Below, piece after piece: positions 7,340 to 16,327 of a stretch of DNA of 53,201 bases. This DNA is from Thermotalea metallivorans (GTDB lineage: Bacteria > Bacillota > Clostridia > Peptostreptococcales > Thermotaleaceae). The notes under the pieces are model-generated. The model was not told the DNA's origin and ran no database searches. It saw only the letters and a program-made list of their open reading frames with translations. The DNA lies in contig NZ_LOEE01000047.1 in assembly GCF_001562415.1 (NCBI RefSeq), positions 1 to 53,201 of the forward strand, written 5' to 3'. The position numbers were made by a program, and so were the translations under genes. Position 1 is the first letter of the stretch. Each line of letters starts with the position of its first letter.

Positions 7340-9124
7340 CTATATGAGCCTCCTGAGATTTTCATGATTTCCATAAATCATTTGATCTAAATCCTCTTCA
7401 TTAAGAGTTTCCCTTTCCAACAAAGCCTCGGCGATGTTTTTCAGAAGATCTCTGTTATTTTTCAGCACTTCCTTTGTTTCCCCATACAACTGTTCCATCA
7501 TTTTTTTGCATTCATCGATGATGACACTGTCAATTCCTGAGCTGCTATAATTATAAAGGACATCATAATTCAGCAGACCGGTTTTGGGATTCATGCCAAA
7601 GTGCTTGATCATAGCAAGCATGGTTGTTGTAGCCTTTTCAATATCATTATTCGCCCCCGTAGTAATGTTTTCCTCCCCAAAAACGATTTCTTCTGCTGCC
7701 CTTCCTCCGAGAGAAATCTTGATTTGATTCAATATTTCCCTTTTACTTCTGCACATTTTATCCGGTGGAATGTTCATGCTGAATCCTCCCGCACCTTTTG
7801 TGCTGGGAATAATGGTTACCTTTGTCACCTTGTTTTCGGGCGCCACCATTTTTGTCACCAGGGCATGTCCCGCCTCATGGTATGCAATGACTTCCCTGTC
7901 TTCCTTTGCAATGGCGCTGCGGTCTTTCTTTTCTTCCCCTGCAATTACCGTATAGTACGCTTTGTCTATATGCTCTATACCGATTTGTTCCGTATTTTGC
8001 TTTGCTGCCAATATAGCAGCTTCATTCAGCAAGGATTCCAACTCTGCTCCGCTGAAATATACTGTTTGATGGGCAAGTTTTCCCAAATCCACATTGGGCG
8101 CCAAGGGCTTCCTTTGACTGTGCAATTTTAAGATCTGGTGTCTTGCATTGACATCGGGCAGGCCAACCTCAATCTGCCGATCAAATCTTCCAGGCCGCAG
8201 CAATGCCTCATCCAGTGTATCCAATCGGTTTGTAGCTGCAATGACAATAATTCCTTCATGCTCATGGAAGCCTGACATCTCTGTCAGCAAGGCATTCAAT
8301 GTCCTGTCACTTTCATCGTTTCCATGGATCCCATCCCTTTTTTTGCCCAGTGCATCGATCTCATCAATAAATATTACACATTTTTTATGTTCCCTTGCTT
8401 TCTTAAATAAACTGCGGATTCTGCCAGCACCTAAACCGGCATAAATTTGAACGAAATCTGACCCCGATACGGCATAAAAGGGGACACCTGCTTCGCCGGC
8501 CAAAGCCTTTGCCAGCAAGGTCTTCCCTGTTCCAGGAGGCCCATACAAAATAACTCCTCTGGGAATTCTTGCACCATATTTTGCATATTTCTCAGGGTTT
8601 TTCAAAAAGTCCACCAAATCCATGATGCTTTCCTTTGCCTCTTCGTTTCCTGCCACATTGGCAAAGGTTACCTTTATATCTCCTTGAGGAATTGCCTCCA
8701 TATTAGACATTTTTGTAAATTCCATGGAAGTTTGTCTAGAGGCTTGTTTTGACATAAATACTGCCATGCCTCCGAAGACTAGGATAAACCCTACAAAACT
8801 GGCTATGTTCACAATAATGGAATTGCCTTTATTCTCTTCGACCCTTACGTTATGCATCAACAGGGTTTCTTTAAAATTCTCTGTTCTGGGATTATCGGTC
8901 ACAAATTCCTGACCGCTGCGCAATTTTCCCTTCAGTTTGGCCTCATCCACCAAATATACGGTTTGTACTTTTCCTTCTTCCATTTTGGTTATAAAATCTC
9001 TATAGTTTAGATGAACACTCTCTTTTTTGCCTTGAAATTGAAAATAAACTATACCTGATAACATACACAAAGAAAGAACCGCTGCAACGATACATATGAT
9101 TTTTTTATTCAGTTTCAACTTCAT
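7340..9124 (-). CDS. ftsH: ATP-dependent zinc metalloprotease FtsH
   Basis: Membrane-anchored AAA protease that degrades unassembled and regulatory membrane proteins. Two membrane segments (about residues 8-27 and 103-124) bracket a short outside domain. Next come Walker A GPPGTGKT (195-202), Walker B with DEID (254-257), the second region of homology with the arginine finger in RPGRFDRQ, and the zinc site HEAGH (416-420). The third ligand Asp lies in [11 protein letters not shown] start at ATG 9124 because AAAGGGGG precedes it, while the ATG at 9145 has no site; length is then 594, in the normal range. The pore loop reads [14 protein letters not shown], whereas typical FtsH has a MFVGVGA-like core, so the usual pore Phe is Tyr and the following residue differs. 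The gene is not next to tilS or hpt, its common partners, so it may be a second FtsH. Confidence 0.93.
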   Translation of the reverse strand: MKLKLNKKIICIVAAVLSLCMLSGIVYFQFQGKKESVHLNYRDFITKMEEGKVQTVYLVDEAKLKGKLRSGQEFVTDNPRTENFKETLLMHNVRVEENKGNSIIVNIASFVGFILVFGGMAVFMSKQASRQTSMEFTKMSNMEAIPQGDIKVTFANVAGNEEAKESIMDLVDFLKNPEKYAKYGARIPRGVILYGPPGTGKTLLAKALAGEAGVPFYAVSGSDFVQIYAGLGAGRIRSLFKKAREHKKCVIFIDEIDALGKKRDGIHGNDESDRTLNALLTEMSGFHEHEGIIVIAATNRLDTLDEALLRPGRFDRQIEVGLPDVNARHQILKLHSQRKPLAPNVDLGKLAHQTVYFSGAELESLLNEAAILAAKQNTEQIGIEHIDKAYYTVIAGEEKKDRSAIAKEDREVIAYHEAGHALVTKMVAPENKVTKVTIIPSTKGAGGFSMNIPPDKMCRSKREILNQIKISLGGRAAEEIVFGEENITTGANNDIEKATTTMLAMIKHFGMNPKTGLLNYDVLYNYSSSGIDSVIIDECKKMMEQLYGETKEVLKNNRDLLKNIAEALLERETLNEEDLDQMIYGNHENLRRLI

Positions 9125-9200
9125 ATACCTATACCCCCTTTCCATGTTATGTACCTATGGGTATGGTTTACATAATGTGTATTATATCATATCCAAGGCA

Positions 9201-9235
9201 AAAAGAAAAGCCATTTAAGCTTACCCTTAAATGGC
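9201..9235 (-). terminator. terminator of the nucleoid-protein operon
   Basis: On the minus strand GCCATTTAAG pairs with CTTAAATGGC around a six-base loop (arms 9226-9235 and 9210-9219), followed by TTTTCTTTTT. It lies just past the stop of the 9243-9686 gene. Confidence 0.8.
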
Positions 9236-9242
9236 ATAAATA

Positions 9243-9686
9243 CTAAATATTATCACCTTCCCACTCGATCACCTCAGAATATATAAAGGTATCCATTACG
9301 ATTTCTTCGACACTGTCATTTTTCTTTTTCAAAAGCCGATAAACAAAGTCTACCAAATCGCTGGCCATATATTTGTAATCCTGATAAACATTCAAAATGA
9401 CATGGAGGATCGGTTGATTGATATGTTCCAGCATTTGTGCCTTCATCCCTTCATCGGGAATTTCTGCAGCTAAATACCCTCTCCACAAAGGTTGCTCCAT
9501 CATCATTTTTTTATTGTTTTCAGGAGAAATGTAATGGATATGGACTTCGCATACACCCTCCTCGGCCTTGGTATTGCTAAAAATCCAGGATTGGGAGGTA
9601 TCCGTTATGAAGTGGGCATTGATATGAATTGGCAACCCCTTCAGAACAGTTATGTTTTGTTTCCCTATGCTTAAAAAATTGACCAT
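9243..9686 (-). CDS. hypothetical protein, cotranscribed with nucleoid-associated protein gene
   Basis: I do not recognise this 147-residue protein. It is acidic and soluble-looking, with no signal peptide or membrane segment and no catalytic motif. It begins MVNFLSIGKQNITVLKGLPI, has a central IHYISPENNKKMMMEQP, and ends in an acidic tail, EVIEWEGDNI. It starts 17 bases after the stop of the upstream YejK-like gene, with AGAAAGGAAGGATC before the ATG, and the pair shares one terminator, so they form a two-gene operon. By position it may assist or be controlled with the nucleoid protein; that is inference from context only. Confidence 0.7.
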   Translation of the reverse strand: MVNFLSIGKQNITVLKGLPIHINAHFITDTSQSWIFSNTKAEEGVCEVHIHYISPENNKKMMMEQPLWRGYLAAEIPDEGMKAQMLEHINQPILHVILNVYQDYKYMASDLVDFVYRLLKKKNDSVEEIVMDTFIYSEVIEWEGDNI

Positions 9687-9703
9687 GATGATCCTTCCTT
9701 TCT

Positions 9704-10744
9704 CTATCTTTCTTGAAAACTTCTCACATTTTTTATGATAAGGTCCACCGTTCCATCTCCGTTTCTTTTGATCTCAAATTTCATTTTATCTTCAAAATCC
9801 TCATATTCCCCTCTAATTTCAATACCCGTATCGGTTTTCATAACACGTTTTTTCATCTTCTTTTCCACCCAATTTTTATCGATTTCAAAACTCTGCAAAG
9901 GTATTCCTTCCTTATGGAAATGCTGGATAAAATTTTGCTGCATATCCATATCATTGCCAAAAACACTCCGGGTAAACTTTTCAATATCAATTTCTGCTGA
10001 ATTTTTCAAAGCAACAATCATTTCTTCTCTAACTTCCTGGGCTTTTTCTATATCGTCCTTTAAATTTTTTCTTGTCCATTTTTCCGTAAGACTTTTAAAA
10101 CATTTGGTCTTGTCCCGGTTATCCACCAACACTTCACAATTTAAAAAGTGATGAACAAAAAACTGAGCAATTTCTGCATCTTCATCGTTTCCATACATCT
10201 GCTTGTCTAAAACAATCAGATCATATTCATCCTCTGGATCCATGGGCTTTACAAAAGCGCACTTCTGCAATTTTTGTCCCATGCCCGGCAGTCCGATTGC
10301 CTGGGGCAGGATCGATATTTTCAACTGATGATCCACAAACTCCACATTATGGATAAATGATTTCTTGTAATCCAATTTTAATAGGGCAATATAATTTTTT
10401 TCTTCAGCAGTATATAAGCACACAACCAAGTCGGCAGAAGAAATCTGATTGTTGCTTTGCATGGCCTTAAAAAGCTGTTGGGCAATTTTTTTAGAGGCTT
10501 CCACAAAATTATTTTCATCCTCAAAAATAGACAAACATGCATCTTTTACAACCGTTATCCCGCCCCTAAATTTTGCTTTTCGATTTTCTTCATCACTTAA
10601 AGATTTGATGATATGCTTTTCCAAAAACTCATGGATATCCTCATCGATTTCTTGTTCAAAATCTGCCAAAATCGGTGTATCGGCATTTCTATCTAAAACA
10701 TGGATGATTGCTTTTTTTACGATGACTGCATCAATATTTCTCAT
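9704..10744 (-). CDS. nucleoid-associated protein, YejK/NdpA family
   Basis: The 346-residue protein fits the 37-kDa nucleoid-associated family (PF04245; E. coli YejK, 335 residues). It has the N-terminal IVKKAIIHVLDRNADTPILA, in which this family states its conserved ...HVLD.... start. A middle part, SSADLVVCLYTAEEKNYIAL, and LLKLDYKKSFIHNVEF follow. The C-terminal region carries KNVRSF-like beta strands. YejK-type proteins associate with the nucleoid, and in bacteria are sometimes linked to anti-phage or mobile contexts, but no such partners are seen here. GGAAGGGAG precedes the ATG. It heads a two-gene operon with the 147-residue unknown. The exact biochemical role of the family is not settled. 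Confidence 0.82.
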   Translation of the reverse strand: MRNIDAVIVKKAIIHVLDRNADTPILADFEQEIDEDIHEFLEKHIIKSLSDEENRKAKFRGGITVVKDACLSIFEDENNFVEASKKIAQQLFKAMQSNNQISSADLVVCLYTAEEKNYIALLKLDYKKSFIHNVEFVDHQLKISILPQAIGLPGMGQKLQKCAFVKPMDPEDEYDLIVLDKQMYGNDEDAEIAQFFVHHFLNCEVLVDNRDKTKCFKSLTEKWTRKNLKDDIEKAQEVREEMIVALKNSAEIDIEKFTRSVFGNDMDMQQNFIQHFHKEGIPLQSFEIDKNWVEKKMKKRVMKTDTGIEIRGEYEDFEDKMKFEIKRNGDGTVDLIIKNVRSFQER

Positions 10745-10913
10745 CTTTTTGCTCCCTTCCGTATTTTTGTAATGACAGCCAATAAAATTATACTACAATG
10801 ATCATACCGTTAAAAGAATATTGGCAGGATTTATCGGTCTGATCTTTATTTCTGTTTTTTAAATTTTTTTCCCGGCACAGCAAGAAGAACGGATCCCAGC
10901 AAGAAAAATAACA

Positions 10914-10953
10914 TAAAAAAAGAGGAAGCCCCATTGGCTCCCAACTTCCCTCT
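10914..10953 (-). terminator. terminator of small gene 10952-11122
   Basis: On the minus strand AGAGGGAAG (10953-10945) pairs with CTTCCTCT (10928-10921), with an inner GGGAGCC/GGGGC-rich loop, followed by seven T. It overlaps the stop codon of the small gene. Confidence 0.7.
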
Positions 10954-11122
10954 ATATAAATTTCAACCGATAAATTCTCTTTCCATCTTTTTTTATTTGC
11001 CCCACTACCTGATACAACAGGCCGTAACAACTGAAAATATCTCCTTCCTCCGCTGTGTCAGGCAAACAAATTTCTTCTGCCGGCACCAAATCCCCATAAG
11101 CAAAACAATAATACGTTTTCAT
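10952..11122 (-). CDS. small hypothetical protein (56 residues)
   Basis: The frame begins MKTYYCFAYGDLVPAEEICL and ends KKDGKRIYRLKFI. I chose ATG 11122 because AGAGGGGAT lies eight bases before it; the frame could extend upstream to 11209 but without a site. It is acidic in the middle (DTAEEGD), has three cysteines and no membrane segment. A terminator follows at once, which supports a real monocistronic gene. I do not recognise the family. Confidence 0.55.
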   Translation of the reverse strand: MKTYYCFAYGDLVPAEEICLPDTAEEGDIFSCYGLLYQVVGQIKKDGKRIYRLKFI

Positions 11123-11294
11123 AGATCCCATCCCCTCTTGTAACGATACTTCGTGAAAAGTAATTCTATATAAGAAGCTGTATTCCTTTGTATCCAAGAG
11201 GAGAATCATTTTTCATTTTTCGTCAGCAGCCCATACCTATGTCGAATTCCTGTAATCCTATCAGCCGATCCTCGAAAATAGGATTGGATTGTGC

Positions 11295-11456
11295 TCATGC
11301 ACGAAATACTTTATCCCATAAAAATAGAAAAAAGGCTATAAACACCATGAATTCAACGATTCTTGTCCAAATACATCTTTTTGACTTTAGATTCCAGCCG
11401 TCTCTTTTGGGTTTTGTATAAAGAAAATCCAGTTCTTCCCTCGTTAATTGATCCAC
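11295..11456 (-). CDS. small protein with one C-terminal membrane segment
   Basis: From the GTG at 11456 (AGGGGAT seven bases upstream) the frame gives 53 residues. A charged front half (DQLTREELDFLYTKPKRDG) with a basic stretch leads into one hydrophobic helix, IVEFMVFIAFFLFLW, near the C-terminus. This is the layout of a tail-anchored small membrane protein. No family is recognised. A longer start at GTG 11477 lacks a binding site. Confidence 0.45.
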   Translation of the reverse strand: MDQLTREELDFLYTKPKRDGWNLKSKRCIWTRIVEFMVFIAFFLFLWDKVFRA

Positions 11457-11574
11457 GCCAACATCCCCTAACTCCACTATTTTTCAACATAATTATACAC
11501 AATGTTACATTTATTTAAAATCCTTTGTTGAAAAAATAGTGCCATATTCCTAAATATTCCAAAGAAAATTTCCC

Positions 11575-11608
11575 ATAAAAATAGAACTGTACCAGACAGT
11601 CCTATTTT
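11575..11608 (-). terminator. terminator of the SDR gene
   Basis: On the minus strand AAAATAGGACTGT pairs with ACAGTTCTATTTT (arms 11596-11608 and 11578-11590) around CTGGT, running into TTTTTATGGG. It lies 13 bases after the stop of the dehydrogenase gene. Confidence 0.75.
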
Positions 11609-11620
11609 CCAATGATGATT

Positions 11621-12577
11621 TTATTTTGTTCCTAATTTCTTTCTTAATTTGTCCAGCATGTCTATCGTCATGGATGACAAATCATATTTGGGATTCCACC
11701 CCCATTCTTCTCGGGCAGCACTGTCATCCAAGGAGTTGGGCCATGAATCTGCAATGCTTTGACGGATAGGATCTACATCATAATCCATAATGAATTCCGG
11801 TATGTGCTTTTGAATCTCCCCATAAATTTTCTCCGGCGTAAAACTCATGGCAGTTACATTAAATGCATTTCGATGGATTAATCGAGAAGGATCTGCTTCC
11901 ATCAGTTGAACGATTGCATCCAAGGCATCGGGCATGTACATCATGTCCATGGCAGTTCCCTCTTTCAAATAGCATGTAAACTTACCTTTTTGAATTGCGT
12001 CATAATAAATATGAACTGCATAATCCGTAGTGCCTCCGCCGGGCAATGTCTCATAGGAAATCAATCCTGGAAAGCGAACACCACGGGTATCTACGCCAAA
12101 TTTTTTGAAATAATAATCACACAGCAATTCGCCGCTTACTTTGGTTACCCCATACATCGTCGTAGGTCTTTGCAATGTATCCTGCGGTGTCTGATCCTTT
12201 GGCGTCGAAGGACCAAAGGCAGCGATGGAGCTTGGAGTAAAAACTGCACAGCCTTTTTCCCTTGCCACCTCTAAAACATGAAACAGTCCTTCCACGTTTA
12301 CCTTCCATGCCAAGGTGGGATTTGCTTCCCCTACTGCAGACAAAATTGCGGCCAAATGGATGATCGTATCGATCTCATGCTTTTCTACTGCCTCAGCAAT
12401 CTGTCCTGGATCCAATACATCTACAATTGCAAAGGGACCCTCTTCCACAATTTTTGATCCTGCCTCGCGATTTTTGCTGCTTGCCACAACATTGCTTTCC
12501 CCGTAGATTTTCCTCAAATAAGTCGTCAACTCCGATCCTATTTGCCCCAAAGCTCCTGTAATTAAAATTCTCTTCAT
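11621..12577 (-). CDS. L-threonine 3-dehydrogenase-like SDR / NAD-dependent epimerase family protein
   Basis: Extended short-chain dehydrogenase of 318 residues. It has an N-terminal Rossmann motif MKRILITGALGQIGSELT, DVLDPGQI for the adenine side, and the catalytic Tyr-Lys pair in TTMYGVTKVSGELLCDYY. FKKFGVDTRGVRFPGLIS and the TDYAVHIYYDAI stretch are typical of the SDR-type L-threonine 3-dehydrogenases, which oxidise threonine to 2-amino-3-ketobutyrate with NAD. Length also fits that subgroup (about 310-320). No 2-amino-3-ketobutyrate CoA ligase gene is adjacent, so the substrate remains an inference; a sugar epimerase is the alternative. ATG 12577 has AAGGAGTG with ideal spacing. Single gene with its own terminator. 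Confidence 0.82.
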   Translation of the reverse strand: MKRILITGALGQIGSELTTYLRKIYGESNVVASSKNREAGSKIVEEGPFAIVDVLDPGQIAEAVEKHEIDTIIHLAAILSAVGEANPTLAWKVNVEGLFHVLEVAREKGCAVFTPSSIAAFGPSTPKDQTPQDTLQRPTTMYGVTKVSGELLCDYYFKKFGVDTRGVRFPGLISYETLPGGGTTDYAVHIYYDAIQKGKFTCYLKEGTAMDMMYMPDALDAIVQLMEADPSRLIHRNAFNVTAMSFTPEKIYGEIQKHIPEFIMDYDVDPIRQSIADSWPNSLDDSAAREEWGWNPKYDLSSMTIDMLDKLRKKLGTK

Positions 12578-12822
12578 AATTTCACTCCTTTTTTGTTCGG
12601 TTTTATTTTCATAAAATATATTACCCATCTAACCTATATGAAAACCCATGCATATAATATTATTAACTACTGAAAACTATTTAATAATTGCAATAATTGC
12701 AGCATTCAGTCTCAAAATGAAATTTAAAATTATTCTAAATTTTGAAAAATAAAATAAAGGGTATTTATGATGTATAATCATCTCCTTTGGTCCCCCATTT
12801 TCTGGAAAGTGAGGTTTTGACT

Positions 12823-13500
12823 ATGCTCACCACATTCGATATTGTTATTCGCTTGGCCCTCTCCTGCTTGCTGGGCGGATTGGTTGGCATTGAACGGGAA
12901 AGCATTCATCGGCCTGCGGGTTTTCGCACCCATGTATTGGTATGTATCGGCTCTACCCTGGTTATGCTTGCAAACCTGTATCTTTTTGAACAATTCAAGG
13001 GCTATACCAATATAGATCCCGCCAGGCTTGGCGCCCAGGTAATCAGTGGAATTGGCTTTTTAGGTGCTGGTACCATCATTCGAGAAGGTTCATCCGTCAA
13101 AGGCTTGACGACAGCAGCCAGTTTATGGGCTGTAGCAGGAATCGGCATCGCCATCGGCCTCGGATTCTATGCAGGGGCGACGATTGCTACAATTTTCGTA
13201 TTGATTACATTGGTTGCTTTCTCCAAATTTGAACATACATTTATTTCAGGCCTGCATAACGAAACTATCATCAAACTTACTTCCATCGATAAACCAGGGC
13301 AGATTGGCAAGATCGGCATTACCTTGGGCGAAATGAATGTTGCCATTAAAAACATCAGCATGAGCCCTGTAGATGATGTATTCGTCAATATACAGTTAAT
13401 CATTGTGGTACCCAGAAAAATCCATAAAACTGCCGTTGTAGAAAAGCTGTTAAGCTTGGACGGAATTACCACTGTAGAATTGTTGAAGAGGGGAAGTTGA
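12823..13500 (+). CDS. MgtC/SapB family membrane protein
   Basis: The 225-residue protein has the MgtC signature: LSCLLGGLVGIERE near the N-terminus, then AGFRTHVLVCIGSTLVML and GAQVISGIGFLGAGTIIREG with KGLTTAASLWAVAGIGIAIG. Four to five membrane helices are followed by a cytosolic C-terminal ACT-like domain (about 150-225, LTSIDKPGQIGKIGITLGEM). MgtC proteins modulate F-type ATP synthase and Mg2+ or phosphate homeostasis in pathogens. In free-living Firmicutes the role is unclear. ATG 12823 is preceded by GTGAGG; an upstream TTG at 12787 lacks a site. It converges with the hydroxyacid dehydrogenase, whose stop lies seven bases beyond. No Mg2+ riboswitch is seen. Confidence 0.88.
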   Translation: MLTTFDIVIRLALSCLLGGLVGIERESIHRPAGFRTHVLVCIGSTLVMLANLYLFEQFKGYTNIDPARLGAQVISGIGFLGAGTIIREGSSVKGLTTAASLWAVAGIGIAIGLGFYAGATIATIFVLITLVAFSKFEHTFISGLHNETIIKLTSIDKPGQIGKIGITLGEMNVAIKNISMSPVDDVFVNIQLIIVVPRKIHKTAVVEKLLSLDGITTVELLKRGS

Positions 13501-13507
13501 TTTTCCT

Positions 13508-14494
13508 CTACTTTTTAAGATGCAGCACTTCTGGATTGACACAGTGATCCGGTATCTCTCCGCTAAATGCTTGAATCATATTTTTCACCGCAATCAATCC
13601 CATATTGGTTCTGGTCTCAATAGTGGCAGAGCCGATATGGGGCACAACCACCACATTATCCAACTCAGCCAGCCCCGGCTCCAGTTTTGGCTCATTTTCA
13701 AACACATCTAACCCTGCACCCCATATTTTCTTCTCCTTTAATGCCCGCACCAAGGCCTTTTCGTCAATCACAGGACCCCTCGATGTATTGATCAATACTG
13801 CAGTCCTTTTCATCATATCGAGTTCCTTTTCTCCTATGTAATGTCTGGTCGAGGACAACAAAGGCAAGTGGATGGAAATAAAATCCGATTCTCTCAATAA
13901 AGTTTCTTTATCTACGTACATTGCCCCTGTCTCCTCTTCAAATTTTTTATTTGGCTTTGTATTGGTGTAAAGGATTTTCATATCAAACCCCCTCGCCTTT
14001 CTGCCAAAGTTGCTGCCTATCCGGCCTGCCCCTATAATCCCCAGGGTTTTACCGGTGATATCCCGACCCAGATAAAGCATAGGCCCCCATATTTGAAACC
14101 TGCCTTCCCTTGTATATCGATCTGCTTCCACAATTCTTCTGGATACGGCAAATAACAAGGCCCATGCCAGGTCAGCCGTCGCATCATCCAAAACCCCCGG
14201 CGTATTGGTGATGATGATCCTCCTCTTGGTGGCAGCCTGTACGTCAATATTGTTATAACCTACGGCATAATTTGCAAATATTTTGCATTGCTCTCCTGCA
14301 GCTTCATAAACTTCATCATCAATGATATCTGTTAGAAGGCACAGCACACCATCTTTGCCGCGAACACCCTCCAATAGTTCCTCCCTCGTCATCCCCCGAT
14401 CATAAGGATTCACCACCACTTCACAATGCTGTCTCAACAGTTTCAAAGCAGCTTCAGGTATTTGTCGGGTTACCAAAACTTTTGGCCTATTCAA
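13508..14494 (-). CDS. D-isomer-specific 2-hydroxyacid dehydrogenase, glyoxylate/hydroxypyruvate reductase type
   Basis: The 328-residue protein carries the NAD(P) motif GKTLGIIGAGRIGSNFG, the catalytic Arg in INTSRGPVIDE, Glu in FENEP and His in VPHIGSAT. These define the D-2-hydroxyacid dehydrogenase family. NYAVGYNNID and DDATADLAWALLFAVSRRI match the glyoxylate reductase (GyaR) and hydroxypyruvate reductase subgroup. It should reduce hydroxypyruvate or glyoxylate to D-glycerate or glycolate. The start is TTG 14494, placed behind AAAGGAGTGG; the ATG at 14530 lacks a site. It diverges from a glycerate kinase gene 106 bases away, which supports a hydroxypyruvate to D-glycerate to phosphoglycerate route. 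Confidence 0.88.
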   Translation of the reverse strand: MNRPKVLVTRQIPEAALKLLRQHCEVVVNPYDRGMTREELLEGVRGKDGVLCLLTDIIDDEVYEAAGEQCKIFANYAVGYNNIDVQAATKRRIIITNTPGVLDDATADLAWALLFAVSRRIVEADRYTREGRFQIWGPMLYLGRDITGKTLGIIGAGRIGSNFGRKARGFDMKILYTNTKPNKKFEEETGAMYVDKETLLRESDFISIHLPLLSSTRHYIGEKELDMMKRTAVLINTSRGPVIDEKALVRALKEKKIWGAGLDVFENEPKLEPGLAELDNVVVVPHIGSATIETRTNMGLIAVKNMIQAFSGEIPDHCVNPEVLHLKK

Positions 14495-14600
14495 GGAAAC
14501 CACTCCTTTCTTTCGTTTCAAATTCTGCATTGCATTCTTGGGAATATTTTGTATATACTTTTATTATATCAAATCGATGAATAAAGAAGGTGTGAATTCC

Positions 14601-15749
14601 ATGAAAATTATTGTAGCACCTGATTCCTACAAAGGGAGCTTATCTTCCGTGGAAGTTGCCAATGCCATGGAGCTGGGTATTCTCCGTGCCATGCCCGCCG
14701 CCGAAGTAGTAAAAATTCCTATGGCCGATGGAGGGGAGGGCACCGTTCATGCCGTTATTACGGCTGCAGGAGGAGATATCCGCCGTACAGTCGTCACCGG
14801 TCCTTTAGGTGAAAAAATAACATCCTTTTACGGTATTTTGCATGATGGCAAAACGGCCGTCATTGAAATGGCTGCCGCTTCCGGCTTGACCCTTGTGCCA
14901 GAATCAAAGAGAAATCCCCTGATGACTACCACCTATGGGACCGGTGAATTCATCAAGCAGGCAATAGATGACGGATGCAAAAAACTCATCATCGGAATCG
15001 GCGGCAGCGCCACAAATGACGGAGGTATGGGCATGGCCCAAGCCTTAGGCGTAAAATTTTACGACCGAGATAGTCATCTCTTGGGGATGGGCGGGCAGGA
15101 ATTAGAAAAAATTGCTTTCATCGATACCCGGTTCCTTCACCCAAAAATCAAAGACACGGAAATTCTTGTTGCCTGTGATGTCAATAATCCCCTATGCGGG
15201 CCTACCGGTGCTTCCTATGTATATGGTCCTCAAAAGGGCGCCACTCCTGAAATGGTTGAAAAACTGGATCAAGGTCTGGATCACTATGCCAAACAGGTGA
15301 AAAAATATTTGCATAAGGACATCCTCAATATACCCGGTGCCGGAGCTGCGGGAGGACTCGGCGGAGGATTGATGGCATTTTTGGATGCCACCCTTCAACC
15401 CGGCATGGAGATTATGATAGAAATAACTAACTTGGAAGAAAAGTTAAAGGATGCCCACCTGGTGATCACCGGGGAAGGAAAAACTGATGCACAAACGACC
15501 TATGGCAAAGTTCCCATGGGCATTGCCAATCTTGCCAAAAAGTATCATATTCCCGTCATTTGCTTGTCAGGAAGCATCGAAAATTCCAGTGGGTCATTCT
15601 ATGAAAAAGGGATTACAGCGCTATTCAGCATCGTAAACGGACCTATGCATCTTACAGATGCCATGGCTCAAGGTTTTGAGCTTATCACGCAAGCCACAGA
15701 GAATCTGATGAGACTATATGTAGGTATACGAAATTTTCAGCCTAGATAA
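14601..15749 (+). CDS. glycerate kinase (GlxK family)
   Basis: A 382-residue type-I glycerate kinase (PF02595), normal length. It begins MKIIVAPDSYKGSLSSVEVA, followed by IPMADGGEGTV and KLIIGIGGSATNDGGMGMAQ. GAGAAGGLGGGLMAFL and VITGEGKTDAQTTYGK near the C-terminus complete the signature. It phosphorylates D-glycerate, mostly to 2-phosphoglycerate in this family, feeding glycolysis. ATG 14601 has GAAGGTG upstream; earlier in-frame starts at 14538 and 14577 have none. It is divergent from the hydroxyacid dehydrogenase gene that would supply glycerate, with the shared promoter region at 14495-14600. Confidence 0.92.
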   Translation: MKIIVAPDSYKGSLSSVEVANAMELGILRAMPAAEVVKIPMADGGEGTVHAVITAAGGDIRRTVVTGPLGEKITSFYGILHDGKTAVIEMAAASGLTLVPESKRNPLMTTTYGTGEFIKQAIDDGCKKLIIGIGGSATNDGGMGMAQALGVKFYDRDSHLLGMGGQELEKIAFIDTRFLHPKIKDTEILVACDVNNPLCGPTGASYVYGPQKGATPEMVEKLDQGLDHYAKQVKKYLHKDILNIPGAGAAGGLGGGLMAFLDATLQPGMEIMIEITNLEEKLKDAHLVITGEGKTDAQTTYGKVPMGIANLAKKYHIPVICLSGSIENSSGSFYEKGITALFSIVNGPMHLTDAMAQGFELITQATENLMRLYVGIRNFQPR

Positions 15750-15766
15750 GCACGATGCATCATATA

Positions 15767-15949
15767 TTATGTCTGAGAAATCTTCTCAGGCTTTTGCATA
15801 TAATACTCGCATCCCTTTCCTAAGGACTGATAGACTAAGATGGAAGGAATTTGCCTTGATTGTATTTGAAACAATTTACATCCATAAGGAAAGCGTACAT
15901 CCCATGTTATATAATAATATTTGCAAGTACTGCAATTGATTTTTTCCAT
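15767..15949 (-). CDS. small cysteine-rich protein (60 residues)
   Basis: The product starts MEKINCSTCKYYYITWDVRF and continues PYGCKLFQIQSRQIPS. The cysteine pattern (CSTCKYY, YGCK, GKGCEYY) suggests a small metal-binding fold. Similar 50-60-residue proteins with a CxxCxYY-W-PxGC-KAFG-S-PS layout occur widely in bacteria and are sometimes mislabelled uracil-DNA glycosylase; no function is established. It starts three bases after the stop of the 15953-16180 frame, so the two are probably cotranscribed. It converges with glycerate kinase, 17 bases beyond that stop. Confidence 0.65.
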   Translation of the reverse strand: MEKINCSTCKYYYITWDVRFPYGCKLFQIQSRQIPSILVYQSLGKGCEYYMQKPEKISQT

Positions 15950-15952
15950 ACT

Positions 15953-16180
15953 TCATCCTTTCCCATCCCGCAACATATCTCGAATAGCTTTTGCTATGAC
16001 ATCATCGGATACTTTCCACAGTTTGCTGTCCTTTTTCTTATATACAATCTCAGCCAATTCATCTTTCTTTTTATTTGCAACTTCTTTCCTTTCCTCATTC
16101 TTCCGTTTTGTGAAAAAATTTTTCAACATAAAATGTTTCACCGTCCATTTCTTTTCCTGGGAAATTTTCATATATATCAT
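15953..16180 (-). CDS. small basic hypothetical protein (up to 75 residues)
   Basis: This lysine-rich frame ends KLWKVSDDVIAKAIRDMLRD plus GKG, a region with amphipathic-helix character, after a very basic stretch (NFFTKRKNEERKEVANKKKD). Alternative starts are ATG 16180, ATG 16171 and ATG 16129; the last is preceded by GGTGAAA and would give 58 residues. It overlaps no other gene and abuts the downstream cysteine-rich gene by three bases, which supports it being real. I do not recognise it. Confidence 0.5.
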   Translation of the reverse strand: MIYMKISQEKKWTVKHFMLKNFFTKRKNEERKEVANKKKDELAEIVYKKKDSKLWKVSDDVIAKAIRDMLRDGKG

Positions 16181-16227
16181 CGGCCTATTTTCCTATAAAA
16201 TTCAATCGAAACAACTTATCCAAAAAA

Positions 16228-16278
16228 CACAAAAACACCCTTTTACATGAATTGATGTATTCATATAAAAAGGTGTTC
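16228..16278 (-). terminator. terminator of the yebC gene
   Basis: On the minus strand AACACCTTTT pairs with AAAAGGGTGTT, extended by TATGAAT with ATTCATG around ACATCA (arms within 16256-16278 and 16234-16254). A T-rich tail TTTTTGTGTTTTTT follows. It lies about 50 bases after the yebC stop. Confidence 0.75.
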
Positions 16279-16327
16279 AAGATGTCTACCTATATCCCGA
16301 CAAAAAAATAACTAAAGATATACCTTT

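Noticed and set aside
3691-9700. Long frames on the plus strand opposite polX, the EAL gene and ftsH
   Set aside because: They are antisense shadows of conserved genes, with no homologous motifs or start signals.
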